Shown here one piece after another: positions 1-5,822 of a stretch of DNA of 6,663 bases (position 1 is the first letter of the stretch; every line of letters begins with the position of its first letter). A model generated the notes under the pieces. That model was not told where the DNA came from. It was given only the letters and a program-made list of their open reading frames with translations, and did no database searches. A program made the translations under genes and the position numbers. Origin of the DNA: CBDTYW01 sp965364735. Lineage in GTDB: Bacteria > Actinomycetota > Nitriliruptoria > Nitriliruptorales > Nitriliruptoraceae. Location of the stretch: positions 1-6,663 of the forward strand of contig CBDTYW010000216.1 in assembly GCA_965364735.1 (NCBI GenBank). The letters are read 5' to 3'.

Positions 1-933
1 GCCGATGTCGGCGGCGCACCAGTAGACGTCGGTGTCGGGCTTGAGGTCGAAGACCTCGCGGTGGGTGTACGCCGCCTGCGTCAGGTAGCCGCCGGTCGTG
101 TGCATGATCCCCTTCGGCGAACCGGTCGTGCCGGAGGTGTAGAGCAGGTAGAGCAGGTCTTCGGAAGCCATGTGCTCCGGCGCGCAGCTGGGCTCCTGGG
201 CTGGGACGATGTCGTGCCACCAGACGTCACGGCCAGCCTTCATCGACACGTCGCTGTCCGTGCGGTTCACGACGAGGACGTGCTCGATCGACGGCGTCGA
301 CTCGACCGCGGTGTCGGCGTTGTCCTTCAGCGGGAAGACGCCGCCGCGGCGCCACGAGCCGTCCGCGGTGACCAGCACCTTGCAGGTCGCGTCGTTGATC
401 CGGTCGCTGAGCGCCTTCGCCGAGAACCCGGCGAACACCACGGAGTGGGCCGCTCCGATGCGCGCACAGGCCAGCATGATCGTGGGCAGCTCCGGGATCA
501 TCGGGAGGTAGATCGCGACCCGATCCCCGCGCTCGACACCCAGGGCCTTCAGCGCGTTCGCGGCACGCTGTACGTCGTCGAGCAGATCGTCGTAGGTGAT
601 GGTCCGGGCGTCGCCGGGCTCACCCTCCCAGTGGTAGGCGACCTGCGATCCGTGACCGGCGTCGACGTGCCGGTCCAGACAGTTGTAGGAGACGTTCAGC
701 TGGCCGCCGACGAACCACTTCGCGTACGGCGGCTGCCAGTCCAGGATCGTGTCGAAGTCCGTGAACCAGCTGAGCTCGCGCGCCTGGGTCGCCCAGTGCT
801 CCTCGAGGTTCGCGGTGCCCTCGGCGCGGACGGCGTCGTCGGTGATCCGCGCGTTCGCCCGGAAGGCGTCGGACGGCGGGAAGCGCCGGTCCTCCTGCAG
901 CAGGTCCTCGATGGCGTCGTTGCTCACGTCCAT
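1..933 (-). CDS. acs: Acetyl-CoA synthetase (AMP-forming), N-terminal part, cut by window edge
   Basis: Acs activates acetate with ATP to acetyl-AMP and then forms acetyl-CoA in the cytoplasm. The 311 visible codons are open to base 1, about half of a family that is usually near 650 residues; the AMP-binding C-terminal half lies outside the window. Recognisable Acs features are an N-terminal RRFPP segment, the WFVGGQLNVSYNCLDRH block typical of the Acs N-terminal domain, the YLPMIPELP and VVFAGFSA stretches, and the A3 phosphate-binding motif YTSGTTGSPKG at about residues 265-275, followed by HTTGGYL. The last visible residues, VYWCAADIG, are also a classic Acs block. The start is either ATG at 933 or GTG at 927: a GAGGAG ribosome site lies only 2 bases before the ATG but 8 before the GTG, so the GTG may be the real start. 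The gene is 76 bases downstream of the last SDR gene, on the same strand. The family call is firm. Confidence 0.96.
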   Translation of the reverse strand, partial: MDVSNDAIEDLLQEDRRFPPSDAFRANARITDDAVRAEGTANLEEHWATQARELSWFTDFDTILDWQPPYAKWFVGGQLNVSYNCLDRHVDAGHGSQVAYHWEGEPGDARTITYDDLLDDVQRAANALKALGVERGDRVAIYLPMIPELPTIMLACARIGAAHSVVFAGFSAKALSDRINDATCKVLVTADGSWRRGGVFPLKDNADTAVESTPSIEHVLVVNRTDSDVSMKAGRDVWWHDIVPAQEPSCAPEHMASEDLLYLLYTSGTTGSPKGIMHTTGGYLTQAAYTHREVFDLKPDTDVYWCAADIG

Positions 934-935
934 GG

Positions 936-941
936 CTCCTC
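936..941 (-). promoter_or_regulatory. Ribosome binding site of acs (decides between two starts)
   Basis: On the minus strand this reads GAGGAG, a strong Shine-Dalgarno match. It leaves 2 bases to the ATG at 933 and 8 bases to the in-frame GTG at 927. The usual 5-9 base spacing favours the GTG, which would give a protein two residues shorter starting MSNDAIEDLL. Confidence 0.6.
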
Positions 942-967
942 GTCGGGCGGTCCCGTGACCGACCACG

Positions 968-973
968 ACACTA
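968..973 (-). promoter_or_regulatory. Possible -10 element for acs
   Basis: Minus strand TAGTGT fits the actinobacterial TANNNT -10 pattern and lies 34 bases upstream of the acs ATG, which leaves room for a short leader containing the GAGGAG site. At 17-base spacing the -35 position reads TGGCAC, a poor match. A small inverted repeat (CGGTC-N4-GACCG, 948-961) lies just downstream, in the presumed leader. No convincing terminator is seen after the preceding SDR gene, so read-through is also possible. Confidence 0.28.
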
Positions 974-1009
974 TTCGGGGCGGCCGCGTCGTGCCACGGA
1001 CCCGGAGCG

Positions 1010-1798
1010 CTACAGGAACCGCTTGCCGAGCCAGCTGGACATGCCGCGACGGAGCACGGCGGGGACACGGGGAGAGACGGTCGTCAGCAGGCGGTTGTGG
1101 ATGCCGGGGACGCTGACCATGACGCCGCGGCCGAGGTCCTTGAGCGCCGCGTCGACGACCTGATCGGTGTTCTGCCAGAGCAGGTCCGGGACGGCTGAGG
1201 TGTCGGCTTCGGCGACCTCGAAGATGTCCGTGCGGGTGAACCCCGGGCACAGCGCCTGGACCTTCACGCCCCGTCCACGCAGCTCCTCGTGCATGGCCTG
1301 CGACAGCGACAGCACGAACGCTTTGCCAGCCGCGTAGACGGCGCCGTGCGGGCCCGGCTGGAACGCCGTGATCGAGGAGACGTTGATGACTGCTCCGTGG
1401 CCGCGGGCTGCCATCGCCCCGGCGCCTGCATGGGAGAGCCGGGTGAGCGCGATCACGTTGAGCTCGATGATCTGTGTCTCGCGGTCGACGTCGAGGTCGG
1501 CGAACTCCCCGGCGGAGCCGAAGCCCGCGTTGTTGACGAGCAGGTCGACCGGGCGGTGCATGCTGGCGACCCGGGTCTCCACGGCAGCCAGGTGCTTCGG
1601 GTTGCCGAGGTCGGCGACGATCACCTCGACGTCCGCGTCATGCGCATCGCGCAGCTCGACGGCCAGCGCGTCGAGGTCGGAGGTCGACCGGGCCACCAGC
1701 ACGAGAGCAGCGCCCTCCGCAGCCAGGCGACGCGCGAACGCGGCGCCGATCCCGCGGGACGCGCCGGTGATGAGGGCTCGCTGGACGCGTCGGGTCAT
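1010..1798 (-). CDS. Classical SDR oxidoreductase (SDR1, fourth of four paralogs)
   Basis: This 262-residue single-domain Rossmann oxidoreductase is of the DltE/YqjQ-like (COG0300) type and probably a cytoplasmic NADP(H)-dependent carbonyl reductase or alcohol dehydrogenase. The glycine-rich cofactor motif TGASRGIG is at residues 11-18, NNAG at 89-92, catalytic Asn114 and Ser142, the YxxxK pair Tyr155/Lys159, and PG at 185-186. The basic Arg15 inside the glycine motif and the VAR end of beta-2, with no acidic residue there, suggest NADP(H) preference (inferred). The start ATG overlaps the stop of the preceding SDR gene as ATGA, and a GAAGGA ribosome site lies 9 bases upstream, so translation is probably coupled. 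By hand alignment it matches its neighbour SDR2 at 52 of 80 positions from the glycine motif to NNA. The stop is TAG. The substrate is unknown, and the C-terminal substrate-binding tail differs most from its siblings. Confidence 0.93.
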   Translation of the reverse strand: MTRRVQRALITGASRGIGAAFARRLAAEGAALVLVARSTSDLDALAVELRDAHDADVEVIVADLGNPKHLAAVETRVASMHRPVDLLVNNAGFGSAGEFADLDVDRETQIIELNVIALTRLSHAGAGAMAARGHGAVINVSSITAFQPGPHGAVYAAGKAFVLSLSQAMHEELRGRGVKVQALCPGFTRTDIFEVAEADTSAVPDLLWQNTDQVVDAALKDLGRGVMVSVPGIHNRLLTTVSPRVPAVLRRGMSSWLGKRFL

Positions 1799-2583
1799 GA
1801 GCGTGCATCCTTCGTCGCCGCGGCGATCAGCCGGTTCGTGATCAACGACGGGAGCATCCGCGACATGGTGGTCGCGATCTTGTTGCCGGCTCCGGGGACG
1901 ACGATCGGGGTGTTGCCCGCCACACCGTCCAGGCCGATCCGCGCCACCGCCTCAGCTTCCATCCAGAGCACTTCCGGGAGATGGGAGGTCTCGTAGTCGG
2001 CGCGCTCCTGGAACTCGGTCCGGGTGAGCCCCGGGCACAGCGCGCTGACCATGACCCCGCGTCCGCGCACCTCTTGGTGCACGGCCTCGGTGAACGAGTT
2101 CACGAACGCCTTCGTGGCCCCGTACGTCGCGTTGTAGGGGCTGGGCTGGAAGCCCGCGCCGGACGAGATGTTCAGGATCGCTCCGGACTCGCGCGGGAGC
2201 ATCCGCTGCAGCGCGGCCGACGTCAGGCGGACCACGGCCACCACGTTCAGCCGGATCTCGGAGACCTCACCGTCGCGGTCGAGGTCGACGAAGCTCCCGC
2301 TGGTCCCGAAGCCCGCGTTGTTCACCAGCAGGTCGACCGGGGCATCTGCGGAACGGAGCCGGTCCTCGACGCGTGCGAGGTCGGTGGCGTCGGTCAGGTC
2401 GGCGACGAGCACCTCGACGTTGATCCCGTGGGCCGTCGTCAGCTCTGACGCGAGTGCGTCGAGCCGTGCCTCGGAGCGTGCGACCACGACCAGGTCGGAG
2501 CCCTCGGCGGCCAGCAGCCGGGCGAACGCGTCGCCGATGCCGCTGGACGCTCCCGTGACGAGCGCGCGATCCCAGCGGGCCAT
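1795..2583 (-). CDS. Classical SDR oxidoreductase (SDR2, third of four paralogs)
   Basis: This is a 262-residue DltE/YqjQ-like short-chain dehydrogenase/reductase. It has the cofactor motif TGASSGIG at residues 10-17, NNAG at 88-91, and the catalytic set Asn113, Ser141, Tyr154 and Lys158, followed by the CPG loop at 183-185 and TRTEF. The beta-2 strand ends VVVAR without an acidic residue, which suggests NADP(H) rather than NAD(H) (inferred). The start ATG shares one base with the stop of the upstream SDR gene (TGATG), and the stop overlaps the next start as ATGA, so the gene is translationally linked on both sides. Hand counting gives 56 identities in the first 90 residues against SDR4, marking the two as close paralogs. 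A hydrophobic or amphipathic C-terminal stretch around residues 235-258 might contact membrane or lipid, but this is a weak inference. The substrate is unknown. Confidence 0.93.
   Translation of the reverse strand: MARWDRALVTGASSGIGDAFARLLAAEGSDLVVVARSEARLDALASELTTAHGINVEVLVADLTDATDLARVEDRLRSADAPVDLLVNNAGFGTSGSFVDLDRDGEVSEIRLNVVAVVRLTSAALQRMLPRESGAILNISSGAGFQPSPYNATYGATKAFVNSFTEAVHQEVRGRGVMVSALCPGLTRTEFQERADYETSHLPEVLWMEAEAVARIGLDGVAGNTPIVVPGAGNKIATTMSRMLPSLITNRLIAAATKDARS
1808..1813 (-). promoter_or_regulatory. Ribosome binding site of SDR1, inside the SDR2 coding end
   Basis: Minus strand GAAGGA lies 9 bases before the ATG at 1798 and within the last codons of the upstream SDR gene. It supports the ATG at 1798 as the real start despite the 4-base overlap. 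Confidence 0.55.
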
Positions 2584-3347
2584 CAGAACGCCTTCGCGAT
2601 GACGCGGGTCAGCAACCGGTTGGGCACGAGCTTGGCGATCGCGCGCATCGCGCTGTCCTGAACGGCGGGCATCTCGATCGCCGTGCCGGCGTACATCGCC
2701 TCGACCCCGGCACGGGCCACGTCCTGAGGCTCGCTCATCACGCGGTCCGGGATGCGGTCGCCGTCATCGCCGATGAAGTCGGTGCGCGTGAATCCGGGAC
2801 AGAGCGCGGTGACGCTGACGCCGGTGCCGCGCATCTCCTCGTGCAGCGCCGCGCTCCACGAGGTCAGCATCGCCTTGCTCGCGTTGTACGTCGCGAGCTT
2901 GGGGCCGGGCATGAAGCTCGCCACCGACGAGGTGTTCAGCACTGCTCCGTGCCGGGCCACCCGCATGCGCTCGATGACCGCGAGCGTGAGGCGCACCGGG
3001 ACGATCGAGTTCAGCCGGACCTGGCCGTCGACGCGCTCCATCGGGATGCGGTGGAAACGGTCCATCGCGGACATGCCGGCGTTGTTGACGAGCACGTCGA
3101 TCGGGCGGTCGAGGTCGAGGAGGCGATCCTGCACGACCTGGACCCCCGCCTCCTCGAGCAGATCGGCGGCGAGGACCTCGACGGAGTCCACGATCGTGCG
3201 CAGCTCCGTGGCGAGCTCCTCGAGCAGATCCGTGCGGCGGGCGACGAGGACCAGCCCGACGCCACGGGCAGCGAGCTCACGCGCGATGTGGGCGCCGATC
3301 CCGGAGGAGGCTCCGGTGATGAGCGCGCGGTGGAAGGTGCGTGCCAT
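2583..3347 (-). CDS. Classical SDR oxidoreductase (SDR3, divergent second paralog)
   Basis: This is a 254-residue SDR with the full catalytic apparatus: TGASSGIG at residues 11-18, NNAG at 88-91, Asn113, Ser141, Tyr154 and Lys158, and CPG at 183-185. It departs from its three siblings in several places: NNAGMSA replaces NNAGFG, the catalytic Asn lies in LNSIVP rather than in LNV or VNV, and the segment after TRTDF is shorter and lacks the LPE-x-LWM-type stretch. These regions line the substrate pocket in SDRs, so a different substrate is plausible. The start at 3347 was chosen because GGGAG lies 6 bases upstream; another in-frame ATG at 3353 directly abuts that site. An upstream extension to 3527 would run entirely over the end of SDR4 and lacks SDR character. 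The gap to the SDR4 stop is 2 bases, and the stop shares one base with the next start. Confidence 0.92.
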   Translation of the reverse strand: MARTFHRALITGASSGIGAHIARELAARGVGLVLVARRTDLLEELATELRTIVDSVEVLAADLLEEAGVQVVQDRLLDLDRPIDVLVNNAGMSAMDRFHRIPMERVDGQVRLNSIVPVRLTLAVIERMRVARHGAVLNTSSVASFMPGPKLATYNASKAMLTSWSAALHEEMRGTGVSVTALCPGFTRTDFIGDDGDRIPDRVMSEPQDVARAGVEAMYAGTAIEMPAVQDSAMRAIAKLVPNRLLTRVIAKAF

Positions 3348-3349
3348 GG

Positions 3350-4153
3350 TCATCTCCCGGCGTTCATGCGGCTGGTCATCATCGCGGTCCCTCGACGCAG
3401 GATCACTGATGGGGTCAGCGCCCCACCGGCTCGCGTGAGCTTGTTCATCAGGCCCGGCACCTCGACGGAACGCCCGGCCTCGACCGCGGCGAGCCCCGCA
3501 CGGGCGACGGATGCCGAGTCCATCCACGCCGCCTCGGGCAGGACGCCGAAGTGCATGCCCGAGCGGTCCGCGAACTCGGTCCTGGTCGGTCCCGGGCAGA
3601 CTGCGGTGATCGTCACGCCCTTCGCGCGGTACTCCTCGTGGAGCGACTCGGAGAAGCTGGTGACGAACGCCTTGGTGGCGGCGTAGGTCGCCATGTGCGG
3701 CATGGCCTGGAAGCCGGCGGTGGACGAGACGTTCAGGACCGCTTGACGCGACGACGTGGCCCGATCGAGCATGCCGGGGAGCGCTGCATGGGTGAGGCGC
3801 GTGAGCGCGAGGACGTTGACGTCGATCTGGCCGAGCTCCTCCTCCGCCGGCGTCGCGCCGAACCGGCCCGTCGTGCCGAACCCGGCGTTGTTGACCAGGA
3901 GGTCGACGGGGGAGTCGGTGGCGCGCAGACGCTCCTCCACCGTGTGGCGGCCGTCGACGCTGGCGAGGTCGGCGGTGAGCACCTCCACGTCGATGCCGTG
4001 GGACGCGCGGAGCTCGGCGGCGAGGTCCTCGAGACGTGAGGTCGTCCTCGCGACGAGCACGAGGTCGGTTCCGGAGCCAGCGAGCTGGCGAGCGAAGTCA
4101 ACGCCGATCCCGGAGGACGCTCCGGTGACGAGGGCGCGGGCGAACGTGACCAT
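3350..4153 (-). CDS. Classical SDR oxidoreductase (SDR4, first of four paralogs)
   Basis: This 267-residue DltE/YqjQ-like SDR is the first of the tandem set in the direction of transcription. It shows TGASSGIG at residues 10-17, NNAG at 88-91, Asn113, Ser144, Tyr157, Lys161 and CPG at 186-188. A three-residue insertion before the catalytic Ser (around LDRATSSRQA) shifts Ser, Tyr and Lys relative to SDR2 and SDR3. The start at 4153 is supported by a GAAGG site 6 bases upstream and by alignment with the sibling N-termini; the in-frame ATG at 4207 would add 18 residues running into the small gene upstream. The gene begins 25 bases after the stop of that small gene, so the two are probably co-transcribed. 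NADP(H) use is inferred from the VAR end of beta-2. The substrate is unknown. Confidence 0.93.
   Translation of the reverse strand: MVTFARALVTGASSGIGVDFARQLAGSGTDLVLVARTTSRLEDLAAELRASHGIDVEVLTADLASVDGRHTVEERLRATDSPVDLLVNNAGFGTTGRFGATPAEEELGQIDVNVLALTRLTHAALPGMLDRATSSRQAVLNVSSTAGFQAMPHMATYAATKAFVTSFSESLHEEYRAKGVTITAVCPGPTRTEFADRSGMHFGVLPEAAWMDSASVARAGLAAVEAGRSVEVPGLMNKLTRAGGALTPSVILRRGTAMMTSRMNAGR
3354..3358 (-). promoter_or_regulatory. Ribosome binding site of SDR3 (selects ATG 3347)
   Basis: Minus strand GGGAG is 6 bases before the ATG at 3347 and 0 bases before the alternative ATG at 3353. The spacing favours 3347, giving the N-terminus MARTFHRA, which aligns with MARWDRA of SDR2. Confidence 0.55.
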
Positions 4154-4159
4154 GAGCAA

Positions 4160-4164
4160 CCTTC
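4160..4164 (-). promoter_or_regulatory. Ribosome binding site of SDR4
   Basis: Minus strand GAAGG lies 6 bases before the ATG at 4153, in the 25-base gap after the small upstream gene. It decides for 4153 over the longer alternative at 4207. Confidence 0.6.
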
Positions 4165-4178
4165 GAGGGGATCGCTCA

Positions 4179-4391
4179 TCACCGTAGCGGTGCGCCTTCC
4201 GGCACATCCTGCTGTCGCTGGGTCACCTCGTCGCACAGCTGCGCCACGGCGCGGAGCGCACGTCGCTGGCCGACGTCGCGATGCACACCGGCCCGTTCGA
4301 GGCGTTCGGTCGTGGCCCGGAGCGACCGAACGAGATGCAGGACGTCGTGTGTCACTGCGGGCTGGGAGGTGGGGGGGCGATCGGTGCTCAT
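4179..4391 (-). CDS. Small hypothetical protein at the head of the SDR operon
   Basis: This is an unrecognised 70-residue protein. It is hydrophilic and charged, with one cysteine, a proline-rich start (about residues 6-11) and a probable long helix from about residue 14 to 61 (rich in Leu, Arg, Glu and Ala). No signal peptide or membrane segment is visible. Evidence that it is a gene: third codon positions are roughly three-quarters G or C; the ATG lies exactly 7 bases after a TANNNT -10 element, the geometry of a leaderless actinobacterial mRNA; and it ends 25 bases before SDR4. No Shine-Dalgarno site precedes it, which fits a leaderless start but would otherwise count against it. An in-frame GTG at 4397 is an alternative start. 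The perfect palindrome directly upstream suggests controlled expression. It could instead be a non-coding leader of the SDR operon. Confidence 0.5.
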   Translation of the reverse strand: MSTDRPPTSQPAVTHDVLHLVRSLRATTERLERAGVHRDVGQRRALRAVAQLCDEVTQRQQDVPEGAPLR

Positions 4392-4398
4392 GCCCACG

Positions 4399-4404
4399 AC
4401 GTTA
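4399..4404 (-). promoter_or_regulatory. -10 element of the small gene/SDR operon promoter
   Basis: Minus strand TAACGT fits the actinobacterial TANNNT pattern. Seven bases separate it from the ATG at 4391, which would place the transcription start at or next to the start codon and make the mRNA leaderless. The -35 position (about TCGCAC at 17-base spacing) is weak, as expected for a promoter of this kind or one needing an activator. The upstream palindrome occupies the spacer. Confidence 0.48.
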
Positions 4405-4421
4405 CCGAACGCATGTTCGGT
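4404..4421 (-). promoter_or_regulatory. Perfect inverted repeat, LexA/SOS-box-like operator
   Basis: The minus strand reads ACCGAAC-ATGC-GTTCGGT: two perfect 7-base arms around a 4-base centre. The core GAAC-N4-GTTC, flanked by C and G, matches the SOS box bound by LexA in Bacillus (CGAAC-N4-GTTCG-like) and mycobacteria (TCGAAC-N4-GTTCGA), differing from the latter only in the outermost base of each arm. It sits between the -10 and -35 positions and shares one base with the -10, where a bound repressor would block RNA polymerase. LexA is the best known match, but another dimeric repressor could use it. Confidence 0.58.
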
Positions 4422-4487
4422 GTGCGAGGTCGTGTGCGGAGGTGAGCACGGAGCCGGGTGTCCGCGCGCGCCAGATGCCGGACGGCC

Positions 4488-5822
4488 TCAGCCGGACGCG
4501 CCGCCGGAGATGTGGAAGCTCCGCAGGGCGACATGCGGCGCGATGGTGAGCCCGGTCCCGAACTCGCAGTCAGCCATCCGGTCGTCGTCGGCGACCCCGA
4601 GCACGTTGCCCGGACCGAAGGCGTCCTTGAACGAGGTCGTGAAGCGCAGGTTCGAGACCCCGGCGACCAGGTCGCCACCCCGGATCCTGTAGGTCCCGTT
4701 GCGGGTGAGCCCGGTGACGACCTGGCTCTTCGGGTCGAGGATCCGGCAGTAGTTGAACGAGGCGATGTAGAGGCCGTGGTCGACCTCGGCGATGAGCTCC
4801 TCGGGCGTCGACGTGCCCGGGCGGAGCCGCGTGGTCATCGTGACGGCGCCGAAGTGCTCCCCGTTGGGGATGGCGTGGCCGGTGCTCTCCACGCCCATCT
4901 TCGCGGCGGTGCGACGGTCATGGGTCAGCCCGGCCGTCGTCCCGCCGTCGACGAGGGTGAGCGGAGCGCGGGGCGTGCCTTCCTCGTCGAACGCGAGGCC
5001 GATCGCCCGCGCGTCGTCGAATCCGTCACGGATCGTGATGGACGGGTCGAACTGCGCGGCGCCGATCTCTGCGAAGGACTGCCCTTCGTGGACGCTCTTC
5101 GCGTTGAAGCCGTAGATGCTCAAGAAGATGAGGATCGTCGCGACGGCTTCGGGGCCGAGCACGACGGTGAGGTCTCCCGGTGAGAGGTCGTGCGGGTCAC
5201 GCCCGCGTTCTGCACGATCTCGGGCGAGCTCGCCGATCTCGTCAGCGTCGAGGTCGCCGATCGCGTAGGAGGTCGCGTGTCCGGATCCTGACGACGAGTC
5301 GGTCCGGTGGATGCCGTCGAGGGTGGCTCGCGTCGTGGTGCTCGCGCCCCGCAGGCCGGTCGAGGCCGAGATCGCCTGCGTGGTCGTCTCGGTGTCGCAG
5401 TAGCCGGCCACCGAGGAGCCGTGTCCGAGCGTGATGAAGCGCTCGACGAGCGCGGCTCGCGCATCCGGGTCGTTGGCCGCGGTCTCCGGATCGTGCCGGT
5501 CGTCCGGGAAGCTGTCGACGGGGGGCGCGAAGCCCTGCCAGTCCTGCTCGACGGGAGCCAGCCGGGCAATCTCGATCAGACGATCGATCGAGGCGCGGAG
5601 CCGGTCGGGACGCGTGTCGGTCGTCGAGCCGGAAGCGGGCTGTCCGTCGACCACGACGCGCAGCCCGACGCGGGTCGTGTCCTCGTCGACGTGCTGGTGG
5701 ATGAAGGAGTTGGCGAAGCGGGTCAGACCATGGCGCTGTTCGGTCACGCTGACGTGCGCGGTGGCGCGGTCACCGACGGTCTCGAGGACGTCGTCGGCGA
5801 GCTTCTGGAGGTGCTCGGTCAT
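4488..5822 (-). CDS. tldE: TldE/PmbA, non-catalytic partner of the TldD zinc peptidase
   Basis: This 444-residue protein is close to E. coli PmbA/TldE (about 450). TldE pairs with TldD to form a cytoplasmic peptidase that threads unfolded peptides into a closed chamber. In E. coli the pair matures microcin B17 and degrades the CcdA antitoxin. Seen here are the N-terminal LTRFANSFIHQ block (about residues 33-43), the LSPGDLTVVLGPEAVATIL segment (213-231), D-E-E-G-T-P (279-284), and the C-terminal block FNYCRILDPKSQVVTGLTRNG (356-376). There is no HExxxH motif, as expected for the TldE subunit. The start at 5822 overlaps the tldD stop as ATGA, so the subunits are translationally coupled for equal production. 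An upstream in-frame ATG at 5927 would add 35 low-complexity residues lying over tldD and is rejected. The product ends FHISGGASG. The substrate in this organism is unknown. Confidence 0.93.
   Translation of the reverse strand: MTEHLQKLADDVLETVGDRATAHVSVTEQRHGLTRFANSFIHQHVDEDTTRVGLRVVVDGQPASGSTTDTRPDRLRASIDRLIEIARLAPVEQDWQGFAPPVDSFPDDRHDPETAANDPDARAALVERFITLGHGSSVAGYCDTETTTQAISASTGLRGASTTTRATLDGIHRTDSSSGSGHATSYAIGDLDADEIGELARDRAERGRDPHDLSPGDLTVVLGPEAVATILIFLSIYGFNAKSVHEGQSFAEIGAAQFDPSITIRDGFDDARAIGLAFDEEGTPRAPLTLVDGGTTAGLTHDRRTAAKMGVESTGHAIPNGEHFGAVTMTTRLRPGTSTPEELIAEVDHGLYIASFNYCRILDPKSQVVTGLTRNGTYRIRGGDLVAGVSNLRFTTSFKDAFGPGNVLGVADDDRMADCEFGTGLTIAPHVALRSFHISGGASG

Larger units (their letters stand above)
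1010..4153 (-). other. Tandem array of four paralogous SDR genes
   Basis: Four complete SDR genes lie head to tail with junctions of a 2-base gap (or 4-base overlap), a 1-base overlap and a 4-base overlap. Lengths are 267, 254, 262 and 262 residues, and all have the same motif order. Hand-counted identity over the N-terminal cofactor half is about 54-65 percent for the pairs checked (SDR1/2, SDR2/3, SDR2/4). This indicates tandem duplication within one operon, not chance assembly. Confidence 0.88.
4392..4487. other. Intergenic region between tldE and the small gene
   Basis: These 96 bases separate the tldDE unit from the SDR operon and hold the -10 element and the palindrome described above. 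Near the tldE stop there is an 8-base direct repeat GCCGGACG (4477-4484 and 4491-4498, 6 bases apart) and only very short GC inverted repeats. No clear intrinsic terminator with a T-run is visible. Confidence 0.5.

Noticed and set aside
948..961. Inverted repeat CGGTC-N4-GACCG upstream of acs as an operator or terminator
   Set aside because: Arms of 5 bases in GC-rich DNA are common by chance, and there is no T-run or known operator match; mentioned only as context.
61..1116. Long plus-strand open frame opposite acs
   Set aside because: It is antisense to an unmistakable Acs coding sequence, and its translation is Arg/Val/Gly-rich low complexity with no family resemblance; typical of high-GC DNA.
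2090..2103. Palindrome GTGAAC-GA-GTTCAC inside SDR2
   Set aside because: Its spacing is 2, not the 4 of the SOS box; it lies deep in coding sequence and is explained by the codons for FVNSF.
3348..3527. Longer N-terminus for SDR3 starting at 3527
   Set aside because: The extension lies wholly over the SDR4 C-terminus, reads as Arg/Gly-rich sequence, and the internal ATG at 3347 has a well-spaced GGGAG site and aligns with the paralogs.
2841..3686. Plus-strand open frame opposite SDR3 and SDR4
   Set aside because: Mirror of two genuine SDR genes in a GC-rich genome; low-complexity translation and no supporting start signal. Similar shadows at 1289-1996, 1981-2448 and 3551-4039 are rejected for the same reason.
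4477..4498. Possible terminator after tldE
   Set aside because: The repeat GCCGGACG is direct rather than inverted, the only hairpins have 4-base arms, and no T-run follows.
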